A stretch of DNA of 32,148 nt, taken from positions 1 to 32,148 of the forward strand of contig PBTG01000170.1 of assembly GCA_002726535.1 (NCBI GenBank), written 5' to 3'. Positions 1-8,863 of this stretch are shown here, piece by piece. Below the pieces are notes generated by a model. That model was not told where the DNA came from, did not search any database, and saw only the letters and a list, made by a program, of their open reading frames with translations. The DNA is from Myxococcales bacterium. GTDB lineage: Bacteria > Myxococcota_A > UBA9042. Positions within the stretch are counted from its first letter, which is position 1. Every line of letters starts with the position of its first letter. The position numbers and the translations under genes were made by a program.

Positions 1-544
1 ATAAACAAAGACGCCTGGGTCGATATCGTATGCGCTTGTCGAGCGCACTTCACGCAGCCGGCGGTCGATGACCTTTGGCTTAACCTGACTTTTCGAGACC
101 AAATCGATTGAAGCGATCCACAAGTCGGGCGAGGCGAATTACGGGACAACCACCCAAATGTCAAGCGAATGATCGCGTGATTTGTGGCTCGGCGCGAAGG
201 TTCACGAAGCTGTGGACGACCTGCGGGCAGATGTGCGCCAATGGGAAAAGCCTATTAAGAGCGCGACTGTCCTTGATGCGTTGCCCCTTGCCCCGGGCTT
301 CGCTATTCTGTGAGAGGAAATAGATGAGATACCAGATCGACCTTTCGGTAATTTGGTGATGTTCAGGTCACGAAGTTAGACCTCACAAGTGCTCGATGGG
401 CTCGACGTCGTTGGCGATGAGTCTACCGTGGACACGGAGACCACGAGCATCGAGAGGCAACCTTTGCTGAAGCCCGGGCAAGTGCCGATGGTCGGCTACG
501 CCGAGATGGGATATGCAGCATTTTCAATGGACAAGACGATATGA
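1..544 (+). pseudogene. Decayed coding region upstream of the lipoprotein operon
   Basis: No intact gene lies here, but the composition is coding-like. Frame 1 reads open from the window edge to a TGA at 109-111, including the segment AVDDLWLNLTFRDQ. From about 101 the coding-like signal moves to frame 2 and runs to 544, broken by stops at 170 (TGA), 311 (TGA) and 377 (TAG). The pieces between stops have G-rich first codon positions and protein-like content, for example VHEAVDDLRADVRQWEKP and LLKPGQVPMVGYAEMGYAAF. The last frame-2 stop (TGA, 542-544) overlaps the next gene's ATG at 541 as ATGA, as expected for a former translationally coupled operon member. I do not recognise the family. Seen: frames, stops and overlap. 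Inferred: one gene ruined by a frameshift near 100-110 and three nonsense changes. Chance coding-like composition is the alternative. Confidence 0.45.
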
Positions 545-2580
545 ATCGTAGGCCCTCTTTTACTTTCGCGGCCACCTGTGTAAGCGCCATCGCTGCCACT
601 GTGATGCTAAGCGCGTGTGGTACGACCTCGGAAAAAGACGGCTCCGATGGATTGGTAATTGATCAAGATGCTGTAGGACAAGACGATTCCAAATCTGATG
701 TGAGCGCAACGGACACAATCGTCGCGATCCCTGATGGCGCGGTCTGCGCCCCTGGAACAGTCGATGGGTGCGCGACGGAGACGGCGCTGAAAAAATGCGC
801 AGCAGACGGCAGCGGCTACATCGCCGATCCCTGCTTTGCGCTAGATGGATCGCCGACCCAGTGCAAACTCCCTGGCGTATGCGGCGAATGTGCTCCTGGC
901 AGCAAGACTTGCGACGCCAAGGACTCAACCAAAGTCCTCAACTGTAACGCGGCCGGCGAATGGGAAGATGGAGACGTCTGCGACGGTGAACAAGGTAAAC
1001 AATGCTTCAACGGTCTGTGCGCCAAAGCTTGTGAGATCAACGTCAAGGCCAACAGCTACATTGGTTGCTACTTCTGGGCCACGGACCTCGACAACGCCTT
1101 CGTACCTGGAGGCAAGCGCGGCTATTACGACGCTGCCGGTGCCCAATACGCGATTGTCGTCAGCAACCCCTCTGACAAGCTCGCGGCAAACATCAAGATC
1201 GAGACCAATCAGGGCGAAGTCACCTATGATGCTCAAGCCAACGAGTTGGACCTGTCGCCGCTCAAGCCCGGTGAGTTGCGGGTCTACAACTTGCCGCCGC
1301 GCAACATCAACGGCACCGTGCAAGCCAAATTAGCATACAAAGTCAGCTCATCGATTCCGATCACGGCCTACCAGTTCAACCCTCTGGAAAACGTGAACGT
1401 CTTTTCCAACGATGCCTCGTTGTTGCTGCCCGACGAATTGCTCGGCAAGTACTACATGGTGATGAGTCGAGAGCAGTCTTTTTCAGTGCTGCGCGGCTTT
1501 GTGACGATCGTCGCGACCCTAGGCGGTCAAACCACCGTGAACGTCAGCTTCGCCAAGACCGCCGGAAAAACGCTGGCTAGCTCTGACGGCAAGATCAAAG
1601 TGTACAAAGGTGGAGACAATGGCGAGTTCATTCTCGATCAATGGGATACGCTCAACATCGAGACCGACCAAGTCGGCTCAGATCTCACCGGTACCATCGT
1701 TACAGCAACCAAACGAGTCGCTGTGTTCGCCGGCTCGGAGGCGGCTAACGCCCCCAACACAAACCGATGTGACGTATCGACCTGCTCCAGTAAAGAACTC
1801 GACGGGGGCATCAAATGCGGTGTGTGCGCCTATGACAGCAAGACGCCCTGCTACAAAAATGAACAATGCAGTCAATTTATCACCTGCTGCGCGGATCACC
1901 TTGAAATGCAGATGTTTCCCATCAAGACCTGGGGCTCTCATTACGTGGCAGTGAAACTCTTTGAGCGAGGCCAAGAGAGCGACTATTGGCGAATTATGGC
2001 TGCTGAAGATGGCACCAAAATTACGACCATCCCACCGATCAAAGATCAGCAGGGCAAGAACGTCTACGTTCCAGTCCTCAATCAAGGTGAGTGGTACGAG
2101 ATTGAGACCAAGAGCAGCTTTGAGATCATCGCCAAGAAAGCCGACGGTGGACCGGCGCCGATCATGGTCGGCCACTTTATGGCGAGCCAAGACGCTCCTG
2201 ATCCCAACACTGTCGGTCCCCAACCAGGCGACGCTGGTACCGGCGACCCGGCCTTCTTGCTCGCAATCCCTGTGGAACAATGGCGCAAAGAGTTCGTGTT
2301 CCTGACTCCGAACAAATACGCGATGAACTACATTTCAGTGGCAGCACCGCTCGATGCTCAGGTCAGCTTTGATGGCAAGACCTTGGCCCCTGAATACTTC
2401 GAAAAAGTATCCAAGAACTACAAAATGACACGCATTTTTGTCGGAGAAGGTGTACACCGAGTGAAGGCAGATCAATCAGTTGCTGTCGATGTATACGGCT
2501 TCGATCAATATGTATCGTATGGATATCCAGCCGGACTCGACCTCAAGGACTTAAAATTGGTCAAAGAGCCTGGTGAATAA
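541..2580 (+). CDS. Surface lipoprotein with IgGFc-binding-type domain
   Basis: This is a predicted lipoprotein of 679 residues. A basic N-terminus and hydrophobic stretch end in lipobox LSAC with lipid Cys26; Gly follows it, so outer-membrane sorting is expected. Residues 27-70 are an acidic Asp/Ser/Thr linker. Residues 73-165 are cysteine-rich with short CxxG-type spacings. The rest matches the IgGFc-binding-protein N-terminal family (PF17517 by recall). It has GCYFWATDLDNAF, an AAGAQYAIVVSNPS segment, ITAYQFNPLENVNVFSNDAS, LLLPDELLGKYY, an AVFAGSEA segment and QMFPIKTWGSHYVAV. In animals the related domain is part of a mucus protein. In bacteria the role is unknown and surface binding or adhesion is inferred. 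The start is the ATG overlapping the upstream stop; the Shine-Dalgarno is weak, which fits coupled translation. The stop is followed closely by the next lipoprotein gene. Confidence 0.85.
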   Translation: MNRRPSFTFAATCVSAIAATVMLSACGTTSEKDGSDGLVIDQDAVGQDDSKSDVSATDTIVAIPDGAVCAPGTVDGCATETALKKCAADGSGYIADPCFALDGSPTQCKLPGVCGECAPGSKTCDAKDSTKVLNCNAAGEWEDGDVCDGEQGKQCFNGLCAKACEINVKANSYIGCYFWATDLDNAFVPGGKRGYYDAAGAQYAIVVSNPSDKLAANIKIETNQGEVTYDAQANELDLSPLKPGELRVYNLPPRNINGTVQAKLAYKVSSSIPITAYQFNPLENVNVFSNDASLLLPDELLGKYYMVMSREQSFSVLRGFVTIVATLGGQTTVNVSFAKTAGKTLASSDGKIKVYKGGDNGEFILDQWDTLNIETDQVGSDLTGTIVTATKRVAVFAGSEAANAPNTNRCDVSTCSSKELDGGIKCGVCAYDSKTPCYKNEQCSQFITCCADHLEMQMFPIKTWGSHYVAVKLFERGQESDYWRIMAAEDGTKITTIPPIKDQQGKNVYVPVLNQGEWYEIETKSSFEIIAKKADGGPAPIMVGHFMASQDAPDPNTVGPQPGDAGTGDPAFLLAIPVEQWRKEFVFLTPNKYAMNYISVAAPLDAQVSFDGKTLAPEYFEKVSKNYKMTRIFVGEGVHRVKADQSVAVDVYGFDQYVSYGYPAGLDLKDLKLVKEPGE

Positions 2581-2635
2581 CAAGTCGATGGTGCGCGGGC
2601 GACCGTACAAAGGATACATCGTGAGGAGCACAACG

Positions 2636-5600
2636 ATGAACGAATGGATTCGATCGCACAGCGCGCCAGTCTTGCCGCTGCTGATCGTGATGATGGCCGC
2701 TTGCGCTGGTCCAACAACGGACGACGGAGACCCCAACGCTTCCACGGATGCGGGGATCGCTGAAGCGGACGTTTCAACGGTGGATGCTTCGACCGGTCCG
2801 GCAGAGGACGTCGAGTCAACAGATAGCAAAGCGCCTGCAGAACAGAGCCTAAAACTGCTGACGCTGACGCCTACCCAAGGCAAAGCGACCGGCAACGAGC
2901 CCGTGATCCTGACCGGTGAGGGATTCGCGAACAACGCGCAAGTGCTCTTTGACGGCACACCGCTAGAGCCCAACGCAGTCTTTGTGGTCGATGACACCGA
3001 GATCCAGATCCAAACGCCTCCCCATGCTCCTGGACTTGCAGGCGTAACCGTCATCAATCCAAGCGATGACCCCTCGGTGCCAGCTCCTGTCTCCACGCTC
3101 AAAGATGCCTTTCTATTTTACAACGACGTCATCATCTCTGGAGTATCACCAGCTGAGGGGACGGTTACGGGCGGAACTCCTGTGACGATCAGCGGCACTG
3201 GGTTTTCGGGAGATACGAAGGTGCTGATCGGTGGTAAGCCTGCGATCGGTGTGCAAGTTATCGACGATTCTGAAGTGCTCGCTGTGACACCACCGGGTGT
3301 GTTTGGAAAGCAGCCGGTACACGTCGTGAACGAAAGAGGCGTAGGCACACTGAAAAACGGCTTCTTTTACTTCCGTCAGCCCAACATCAAGACGCTTTCA
3401 CCAGCTGCTGGGCCCACGGCGGGCGGGACCGAGTTGACCATCACCGGCGGGGGCTTCACGAGCAAAGTCAAAGTCTGGTTGGGTGGCAACCAAGCCTCTT
3501 TGCTAGAGGTAATGGGTAGCCACACCTTGCGCGTCAACGCACCTCCTGGTGATGCGGGCGCGGTCGACGTCAAAATCCAAACAGCGTACGGGCTCGCGCT
3601 GCTGCCCGCTGGGTATGTCTACACGGACGACAAAGGAACGGCGGCGACCAAGATCCTTTCAGTCGCTCCGGCCATCGGCCCTGTGGCTGGTGGTCAAACC
3701 GTAGCGCTGGTAGCCCATGGCTTGTCGAGTAAAGACGACACAACCGTGCTCGTCGGCGGTAAACTTGCGAAAATCGTTAGCGTCTCACCTGGAGCTCATA
3801 CGGTCGTCATCAAGGTCCCGAAAGGAGCCAAAGCGGGCAAAGTAGACGTACAGCTGATGACCTCGAAAGGCTCAGATGTAGCCAAAGAGGCCTACACCTA
3901 TACACAAAGCGTGCAAATCCAGAGCATCTCTCCTTCCTTTGGACCACCAGCGGGCAACACCAAGGTGGTCATCAAGGGTAGCGGATTTTCCAACGGCAAA
4001 CCGTTGGTCCGCATTGGCGCCCTGCCCGCGGCAACGGTGGTTGTCGTCAGCGACAGCGAAATTCAAGCCGTGACGCCACCTGGCAGCTCGGGCTACGTCA
4101 ACGTCCTGGTGAAAGTCGGCAACGACCAGGCAGTGCTGCCAAACGGTTTCGCATACTCCGGCGACTCGCTCGCTCTGTACGTGGTCTACCCCGACACCGG
4201 AGCTCAAGCGGGCGGCAGCCTCGTGCACGTCTACGGATCGGGCTTTACGAAACAGACGCAGATTTTATTCGCTGACAAAGCAGCGACGCATTTTCAGTTT
4301 ATCGATCCAACGCATGTGACCATCAAAACGCCGCCCGGTAGTGTAGGTGCCGCCGACGTCAAAGCGGTGGTCGGAAAAGAAGCTCGGCTGCTGAAAAATG
4401 GCTACACGTACTTCAATCCGATGAGCAAGTATGGCGGCACATGGGGCGCTGCCGTCGACGGCACGGTCAACGTTACCGTGCTCGACAGTTCCAACGGTCA
4501 GCCAGTGCCAGACGCCTTCACGATGTTGTGGACTGACCCGACGACGCCTCACCAAGGCTACACGGATAAAAATGGGCAGATCACCTTCAGCGGAGACGAC
4601 GTGCTGGGAACCCAGATGATCTCAGCCAGTAAAGAAGCCTATGAGTCAGCCTCGGTGGTGAAGTTCAACGCTACAAATGTCACGGTCTACATCGCGCCGA
4701 TCCCGCCGCCATCACCCGGTGCGCCAGGCCCTGGGATCATGCCTCCACTGGTGAGCGGCAAAGTGATCGGCCTGGACAAGTACGTCATCATCCCTGCCGG
4801 TAAATGCTATCAATACGTTGGTAAGCCAACGACGCCCAAGCCCACCTGCAACTACTGCTCAACTGATTCCCAGTGCACGGCAACGGGCGGAGTCGACTTC
4901 GCGTGTCTCGACATCGGCAACGGCAACGGCAAACGCTGTGTTCAGGACTGCACCAAAGGCCAGAAATGTCCGACAGGCTTCTTCTGCCAACCTCAACAAA
5001 AGGCGGGCGGGGCCCGCTGCGTTCCGCAAGCCGGAGAGCTGACCGCCGTGTGCTACCACACCAAAGCGACCATCTTTTCACGAGAGAACTGGCCGCCAGT
5101 CGGCACCGGATTCGAAGCCAGCCCAGCGAACGGATACAACTACGCCATCACCACCGCATACGGCGAGATGGCGATTGTATGTTTTGGCGGCTACAAGACG
5201 CTTGGCGCCAAGCTCGACGCGGATAGCAACGTCGCGATGTCTCAGTTCACTGCCACCGCCATGGGGGTCAAACGTCATCTGTTCGTAGGCCTCGGTGAAA
5301 ACCCCAAAGACGTCAACATTAAGCTCGATATTCCCTTGTCGAAAAAAGCACGGATTCGTATCGATGAACCCATTAAATGGCCAATCGTCGGGGGTGGATA
5401 CATCGTCGCCGCCGTCGATGGGTACTTGGTGTTTGGCTCAGACGGCGTAATCAAGATGCCTCACCAGGACCAGAAATTTGTCGCGCCCTTTCAATCAACT
5501 AATCCAGACCAGTTGGAGCTTGAGCAGCTTCCAGCGGCGTTTGTGGGCGACATCTTTGATGCCAGCCTGAGTATCTTGGGCTTTCAGGTCCAGGTTGGAG

Positions 5601-6898
5601 GCACCGAGCAGATGCCCCAGAGCGCCTCGGTGATCAACGACATCAAATCGATGACCAACGACACGATGATCCGTCGCCTTGGCAACGGTGACTTCGAAGG
5701 CATCGAAACAGGAGTTCAGAACACCATCTACGACATGTGGGGCACATCTTCGACCAATCTATACGCGGTCGGGAGCAAGGGTGCTTTGCTCAACTGGAGC
5801 GGCCAGGGCTGGACCCAACAAGCCAACGTCACGCAAGAAGATCTTCGCGGCATCCATGGTGTCGACGCCAAGAACATTTGGGCGGTTGGGTACAAAGGCG
5901 CAGCAGCCCATTTCGATGGTACTGGCTGGAAGCAACTCGACAGCTTTTCGACCTCTGTCAATCTCAACAGCGTGTTTGCCACACCGTCCAAACAAGGCTC
6001 GACAGTCGACGTCTGGGCGGCCGGCACCTCCGGGGTGTATCGCCTCAAGACCATTGGTAGCAAAACGGGCTTTCAAAAGTTCTACCCCTCACCTTACCTC
6101 AATGCCTGGGCGATCCACGGCTCGGATGCGGACCATATCTGGGCGGTCGGTTACGGCGGTAAAATTGTCCATTGGAACGGTACGAGCTGGCAAAACCAGG
6201 TCTCAGGCACTGCGATTGGACTGAGAGACGTGTTCGCTTTGAGCCCCAAATCGGTATACGCCGTGGGTGAAGCGGGCCAGATCTTGCACTACAACGGCGT
6301 CAAATGGACCGCTCACAAAAGCCCCGTCAAGACCACCCTGTACAGCGTGTGGGCCAACAGCGATAGCGACATCTGGGCGGTTGGTTCTCGCTCAGAGTTG
6401 ATCCACTACGACGGCAGCAAGTGGAAACGAATCGTGCTCAAGGAGTTCAACAAGTCGCTACATGCTGTGTATAGCCAGACCAACGGCGACCTCTTCGCCA
6501 TGGGAGCTCAGGAACTGCTGGTGGGACCGATGATTTATCCCCCAATGCCGGTGAACCCAAAGAAAAATGGCATCCTGTCTGACTATCTGCTCAAGTGGGA
6601 GGTCGATGAATCTACCCCGGAGCCTCACTTTAACTACCTCAAGATTGGTATCCCCGGAATGGGCCCAGACACTCCAGTGTGGAATATCATGACAGCCGGT
6701 GACCTGACCCAAACCAAACTGCCGGACTTTCCGAATATCCAAGGTACGCCGGGGATTCCATCTGGTGCCACGCTGCGTATGACGATGTTCCGTGGCTACA
6801 AAGAGGGGTTCGATATCGACGCATACGACCTCTCTGACCTCAACCAACTGACCTGGCGCTCCTGGGCGATCAATCAGTTTCTCTTTCAGAAGAAATAA
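2636..6898 (+). CDS. Large TIG-repeat and WAVG-propeller lipoprotein
   Basis: The protein has 1420 residues. The ATG at 2636 is chosen because AGGAG lies 7 bases upstream and it gives a clean signal peptide with lipobox MAAC (lipid Cys23). A longer frame from 2573 would bury that signal behind 21 residues. Domain order is: acidic linker (24-70); six IPT/TIG beta-sandwiches (about 72-595), each opening with a P-x-x-G-x-x-x-G-G-type motif; a carboxypeptidase-regulatory-like domain (602-690, with the segment GYTDKNGQITFSG); a Pro-rich hinge; a Cys-rich knot (720-810); a beta-rich region; seven WAVG blades (1030-1300); and a 120-residue C-terminal domain. TIG stacks usually act as extended stalks, so the propeller may be displayed away from the membrane (inferred). 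It sits between the IgGFc-type gene and two further WAVG lipoproteins. The ligand is unknown. Confidence 0.88.
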   Translation: MNEWIRSHSAPVLPLLIVMMAACAGPTTDDGDPNASTDAGIAEADVSTVDASTGPAEDVESTDSKAPAEQSLKLLTLTPTQGKATGNEPVILTGEGFANNAQVLFDGTPLEPNAVFVVDDTEIQIQTPPHAPGLAGVTVINPSDDPSVPAPVSTLKDAFLFYNDVIISGVSPAEGTVTGGTPVTISGTGFSGDTKVLIGGKPAIGVQVIDDSEVLAVTPPGVFGKQPVHVVNERGVGTLKNGFFYFRQPNIKTLSPAAGPTAGGTELTITGGGFTSKVKVWLGGNQASLLEVMGSHTLRVNAPPGDAGAVDVKIQTAYGLALLPAGYVYTDDKGTAATKILSVAPAIGPVAGGQTVALVAHGLSSKDDTTVLVGGKLAKIVSVSPGAHTVVIKVPKGAKAGKVDVQLMTSKGSDVAKEAYTYTQSVQIQSISPSFGPPAGNTKVVIKGSGFSNGKPLVRIGALPAATVVVVSDSEIQAVTPPGSSGYVNVLVKVGNDQAVLPNGFAYSGDSLALYVVYPDTGAQAGGSLVHVYGSGFTKQTQILFADKAATHFQFIDPTHVTIKTPPGSVGAADVKAVVGKEARLLKNGYTYFNPMSKYGGTWGAAVDGTVNVTVLDSSNGQPVPDAFTMLWTDPTTPHQGYTDKNGQITFSGDDVLGTQMISASKEAYESASVVKFNATNVTVYIAPIPPPSPGAPGPGIMPPLVSGKVIGLDKYVIIPAGKCYQYVGKPTTPKPTCNYCSTDSQCTATGGVDFACLDIGNGNGKRCVQDCTKGQKCPTGFFCQPQQKAGGARCVPQAGELTAVCYHTKATIFSRENWPPVGTGFEASPANGYNYAITTAYGEMAIVCFGGYKTLGAKLDADSNVAMSQFTATAMGVKRHLFVGLGENPKDVNIKLDIPLSKKARIRIDEPIKWPIVGGGYIVAAVDGYLVFGSDGVIKMPHQDQKFVAPFQSTNPDQLELEQLPAAFVGDIFDASLSILGFQVQVGGTEQMPQSASVINDIKSMTNDTMIRRLGNGDFEGIETGVQNTIYDMWGTSSTNLYAVGSKGALLNWSGQGWTQQANVTQEDLRGIHGVDAKNIWAVGYKGAAAHFDGTGWKQLDSFSTSVNLNSVFATPSKQGSTVDVWAAGTSGVYRLKTIGSKTGFQKFYPSPYLNAWAIHGSDADHIWAVGYGGKIVHWNGTSWQNQVSGTAIGLRDVFALSPKSVYAVGEAGQILHYNGVKWTAHKSPVKTTLYSVWANSDSDIWAVGSRSELIHYDGSKWKRIVLKEFNKSLHAVYSQTNGDLFAMGAQELLVGPMIYPPMPVNPKKNGILSDYLLKWEVDESTPEPHFNYLKIGIPGMGPDTPVWNIMTAGDLTQTKLPDFPNIQGTPGIPSGATLRMTMFRGYKEGFDIDAYDLSDLNQLTWRSWAINQFLFQKK
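2850..4420 (+). repeat. Six tandem IPT/TIG domain repeats (coding)
   Basis: Six units of about 85-90 codons lie in the 2636 gene. They open with TLTPTQGKATGNEP, GVSPAEGTVTGGTP, TLSPAAGPTAGGTE, SVAPAIGPVAGGQT, SISPSFGPPAGNTK and VVYPDTGAQAGGSL. Each continues with a GxGF-like strand, an FDG/IGGKPA-type strand and a TPPG-type turn, which is the usual IPT/TIG pattern. The units have diverged from one another, so they are old duplications. Confidence 0.85.
5726..6528 (+). repeat. Seven WAVG beta-propeller blades (coding)
   Basis: Seven units of about 35-45 codons share the pattern (V/I)-(W/H)-G-x-x-x-x-(D/N)-(I/L)-W-A-V-G-x-x-G-x-(I/L)-x-H-(W/Y)-(N/D)-G. The unit starts read IYDMWG, LRGIHG, LNSVFA, AWAIHG, LRDVFA, LYSVWA and LHAVYS. 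The form is like the YCF48/BNR-type propeller repeat, so one closed seven-bladed propeller is inferred. Confidence 0.75.
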
Positions 6899-6907
6899 GG
6901 ACCGAAC

Positions 6908-8863
6908 GTGACAGATTTCGCCTTTCGCGCCTCAGCGGGGCTCATGGCCAATGCCAGCCGCTTCGCGCTGCTGACGTTGACCCTGCTCCTGCTGGCGTCA
7001 TGCAGCGGTAACGACAACGATCCAAAGACTGACACCGACCAAGATGTCAGTTCGGAGACATCGTCTTCGGACGGTGGGGCCGACGCTCAAAGTGATGACT
7101 CGCAAACGGCAGATGCAGCCACAGATGCGGGCGGTATTGAGCAGGATACAGCCAGCCCCAAAGAGGTGCTAACCCCGAGGTCGCTGCGCTTTACAGACAA
7201 TTTCACGAGCTTGTGGGGGAGCGGTCCAGATAATATTTGGTGGGTTGGCTCTAAGGGCCGCGTGCTTCACTACAATGGCTCCGTTTTGTTGCCGCGAGAT
7301 GCCGGCACAGACAAAGACCTCTATAGCGTATGGGGCCGAGGTCCCAAAGACGTTTGGGTCGCTGGTGACGGCGTGGTGCTTCACTACAATGGCAACCAGT
7401 GGATTGATCGGACCCCAGCGGAGTTCAAAAGCGTCGTCTTTCGGGCAGTACACGCGCCGATCGACAACAGTACGCTATTGATCGGTGGGGATGACGGCAT
7501 CATTTTACGGGTCTTAGAATCCGGAAAAATCGTCAAAGAAAATACCAATAGTGCGCTGAAAATACGAAGTATCCGAGCCATCGGTATCGGCAACGTATGG
7601 GCTGTCGGTGACAAGGGTCAAGCGCTGCGACTGTCCGGAGGCACCTGGTCATCGGTGCCCTTGCCAAAAGCGAATGAAGATCTGCACGGCCTCGCCAACA
7701 GCCCTGATGGTCGACTCTACACCGTCGGAATCGACGGGTTTGTAGCCGCGACTGAAAACAAAGTGTGGGAGGCCACACTGACCAATGACCCCAAATCGCG
7801 AGACCTCTTTGGGGTGTGGGCCGTGAGCGAAAAAGAAGCGTGGGCCGTCGGAAAAGACGGTGCCTTGATTCATCACATTGGGACAAAATGGAATCTTCGC
7901 GATATTGACGGCACGTACATGAAGACCAAAACGTTCCGAGCCGTCTGGGGACAGGCAAAAGAGCCGCTCTACGCCTACGCCATTGGCGATGGTGGTGCGG
8001 GCATTCGCTACGACAGCATCAACGACAAATGGTTGGATTTCCGAGCTGAGACGACCGCCCACCTCAACGCTGCTACCGCACTCAGCGATGGACGCATCGT
8101 CGTCCCTGGTGACGGCGGAGTCTTGCTACAGGCCAAAGACGCGACGTCAGATTTTGTCGATTTGGGCGTTGCGGTTACAGGGACCAATCTCAGAGATGCT
8201 TGCGACGACGGCAAAGGCGGGTTCTGGGCAGTGGGCGACGCGGCCTTGACCGTACATGTTGACGCATCAGGTACACCCACAATCCACTTGCTCGAAGCAG
8301 TCGCCGGTCAACGACTGACTGGAGCCACCTTAGTGGACGGTCAGGTCATCGCTGTCGGCCATGGCGGAGTCGCCGTACGAAAAACCGCTGATGGCTGGCA
8401 GTCAGAGAGCACCGGGGCTCAGTTCAATCTCAATGCTGTGGCTTCACATAAAGATGAGGCTTGGGCAGTCGGCGAGTTCGGAACCATCGTTCACCGCAAG
8501 GCAGACGGCAGTTGGGTCAAAGAAGCCAGCGGCGAGTCCTTTAACCTTCACAGAATCGTCGTGTGGGATGATGGAGCGGTCGCTGTTGGAGACAACGGTC
8601 TGGTCCTGCTCCGTAGCGAAGGCAAATGGACCAAAGTCTTCGAGAGCCCAGGACTCTTCTTATACGGCGTGACCCGTCGTACCGACGGCAAGGTCATCGC
8701 TGTCGGCTGGAAAGGTACCCTCGTGGTCGGTCAGGGTGACACGTGGAGCGCGGTGGACTCGGGGCTTCCTAACGTGCTTTTGGACATCGCTGCAACCGGT
8801 AGCGATGCGGTCGTAGTCGGTCACAAGGGCGGAATCTACCAGCTGGGTGAGGACATCAAATGA
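6908..8863 (+). CDS. WAVG-repeat propeller lipoprotein, 14 blades
   Basis: The protein has 651 residues and starts at GTG 6908, with AAGGA 6 bases upstream and only 9 bases after the previous stop. An internal ATG at 6944 is a weaker alternative. The signal peptide is long and ends in LASC (lipid Cys32). Residues 33-95 are an acidic Asp/Ser/Thr linker. From about residue 97 to the end the protein is WAVG-type repeats and nothing else. I count 14 by eye, from SLWGSGPDNIWWVGSKG to DIAATGSDAVVVGHKG. Fourteen fits two seven-bladed propellers side by side. No catalytic motif is visible, so a binding or scaffold role outside the cell is inferred. Its stop overlaps the next start (ATGA), so the two are probably made together, which suggests a shared complex. 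Confidence 0.85.
   Translation: MTDFAFRASAGLMANASRFALLTLTLLLLASCSGNDNDPKTDTDQDVSSETSSSDGGADAQSDDSQTADAATDAGGIEQDTASPKEVLTPRSLRFTDNFTSLWGSGPDNIWWVGSKGRVLHYNGSVLLPRDAGTDKDLYSVWGRGPKDVWVAGDGVVLHYNGNQWIDRTPAEFKSVVFRAVHAPIDNSTLLIGGDDGIILRVLESGKIVKENTNSALKIRSIRAIGIGNVWAVGDKGQALRLSGGTWSSVPLPKANEDLHGLANSPDGRLYTVGIDGFVAATENKVWEATLTNDPKSRDLFGVWAVSEKEAWAVGKDGALIHHIGTKWNLRDIDGTYMKTKTFRAVWGQAKEPLYAYAIGDGGAGIRYDSINDKWLDFRAETTAHLNAATALSDGRIVVPGDGGVLLQAKDATSDFVDLGVAVTGTNLRDACDDGKGGFWAVGDAALTVHVDASGTPTIHLLEAVAGQRLTGATLVDGQVIAVGHGGVAVRKTADGWQSESTGAQFNLNAVASHKDEAWAVGEFGTIVHRKADGSWVKEASGESFNLHRIVVWDDGAVAVGDNGLVLLRSEGKWTKVFESPGLFLYGVTRRTDGKVIAVGWKGTLVVGQGDTWSAVDSGLPNVLLDIAATGSDAVVVGHKGGIYQLGEDIK
7200..8850 (+). 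repeat. Fourteen WAVG beta-propeller blades (coding)
   Basis: Fourteen degenerate units of about 37-45 codons fill the protein after its linker. Well-kept cores include NIWWVGSKG, VWVAGDG, VWAVGDKG, AWAVGKDG, AWAVGEFG, AVAVGDNG and VIAVGWKG. Blades 3, 5, 7 and 8 are the most degenerate. The count was made by eye. Confidence 0.7.

Noticed and set aside
108-323. 71-codon + strand frame starting at ATG 108
   Set aside because: Its translation is Arg/Ser/Cys-rich and unlike protein; the coding-like signal at this place is in frames 1 and 2.
101-544. In-frame TGA codons as selenocysteine or recoding sites
   Set aside because: One of the three stops is TAG, and a frame change near 105 is also needed; gene decay explains all of this more simply.
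1678-2280. 200-codon - strand frame opposite the first lipoprotein gene
   Set aside because: It mirrors a well-supported domain on the + strand and has no ribosome site or recognisable motif.
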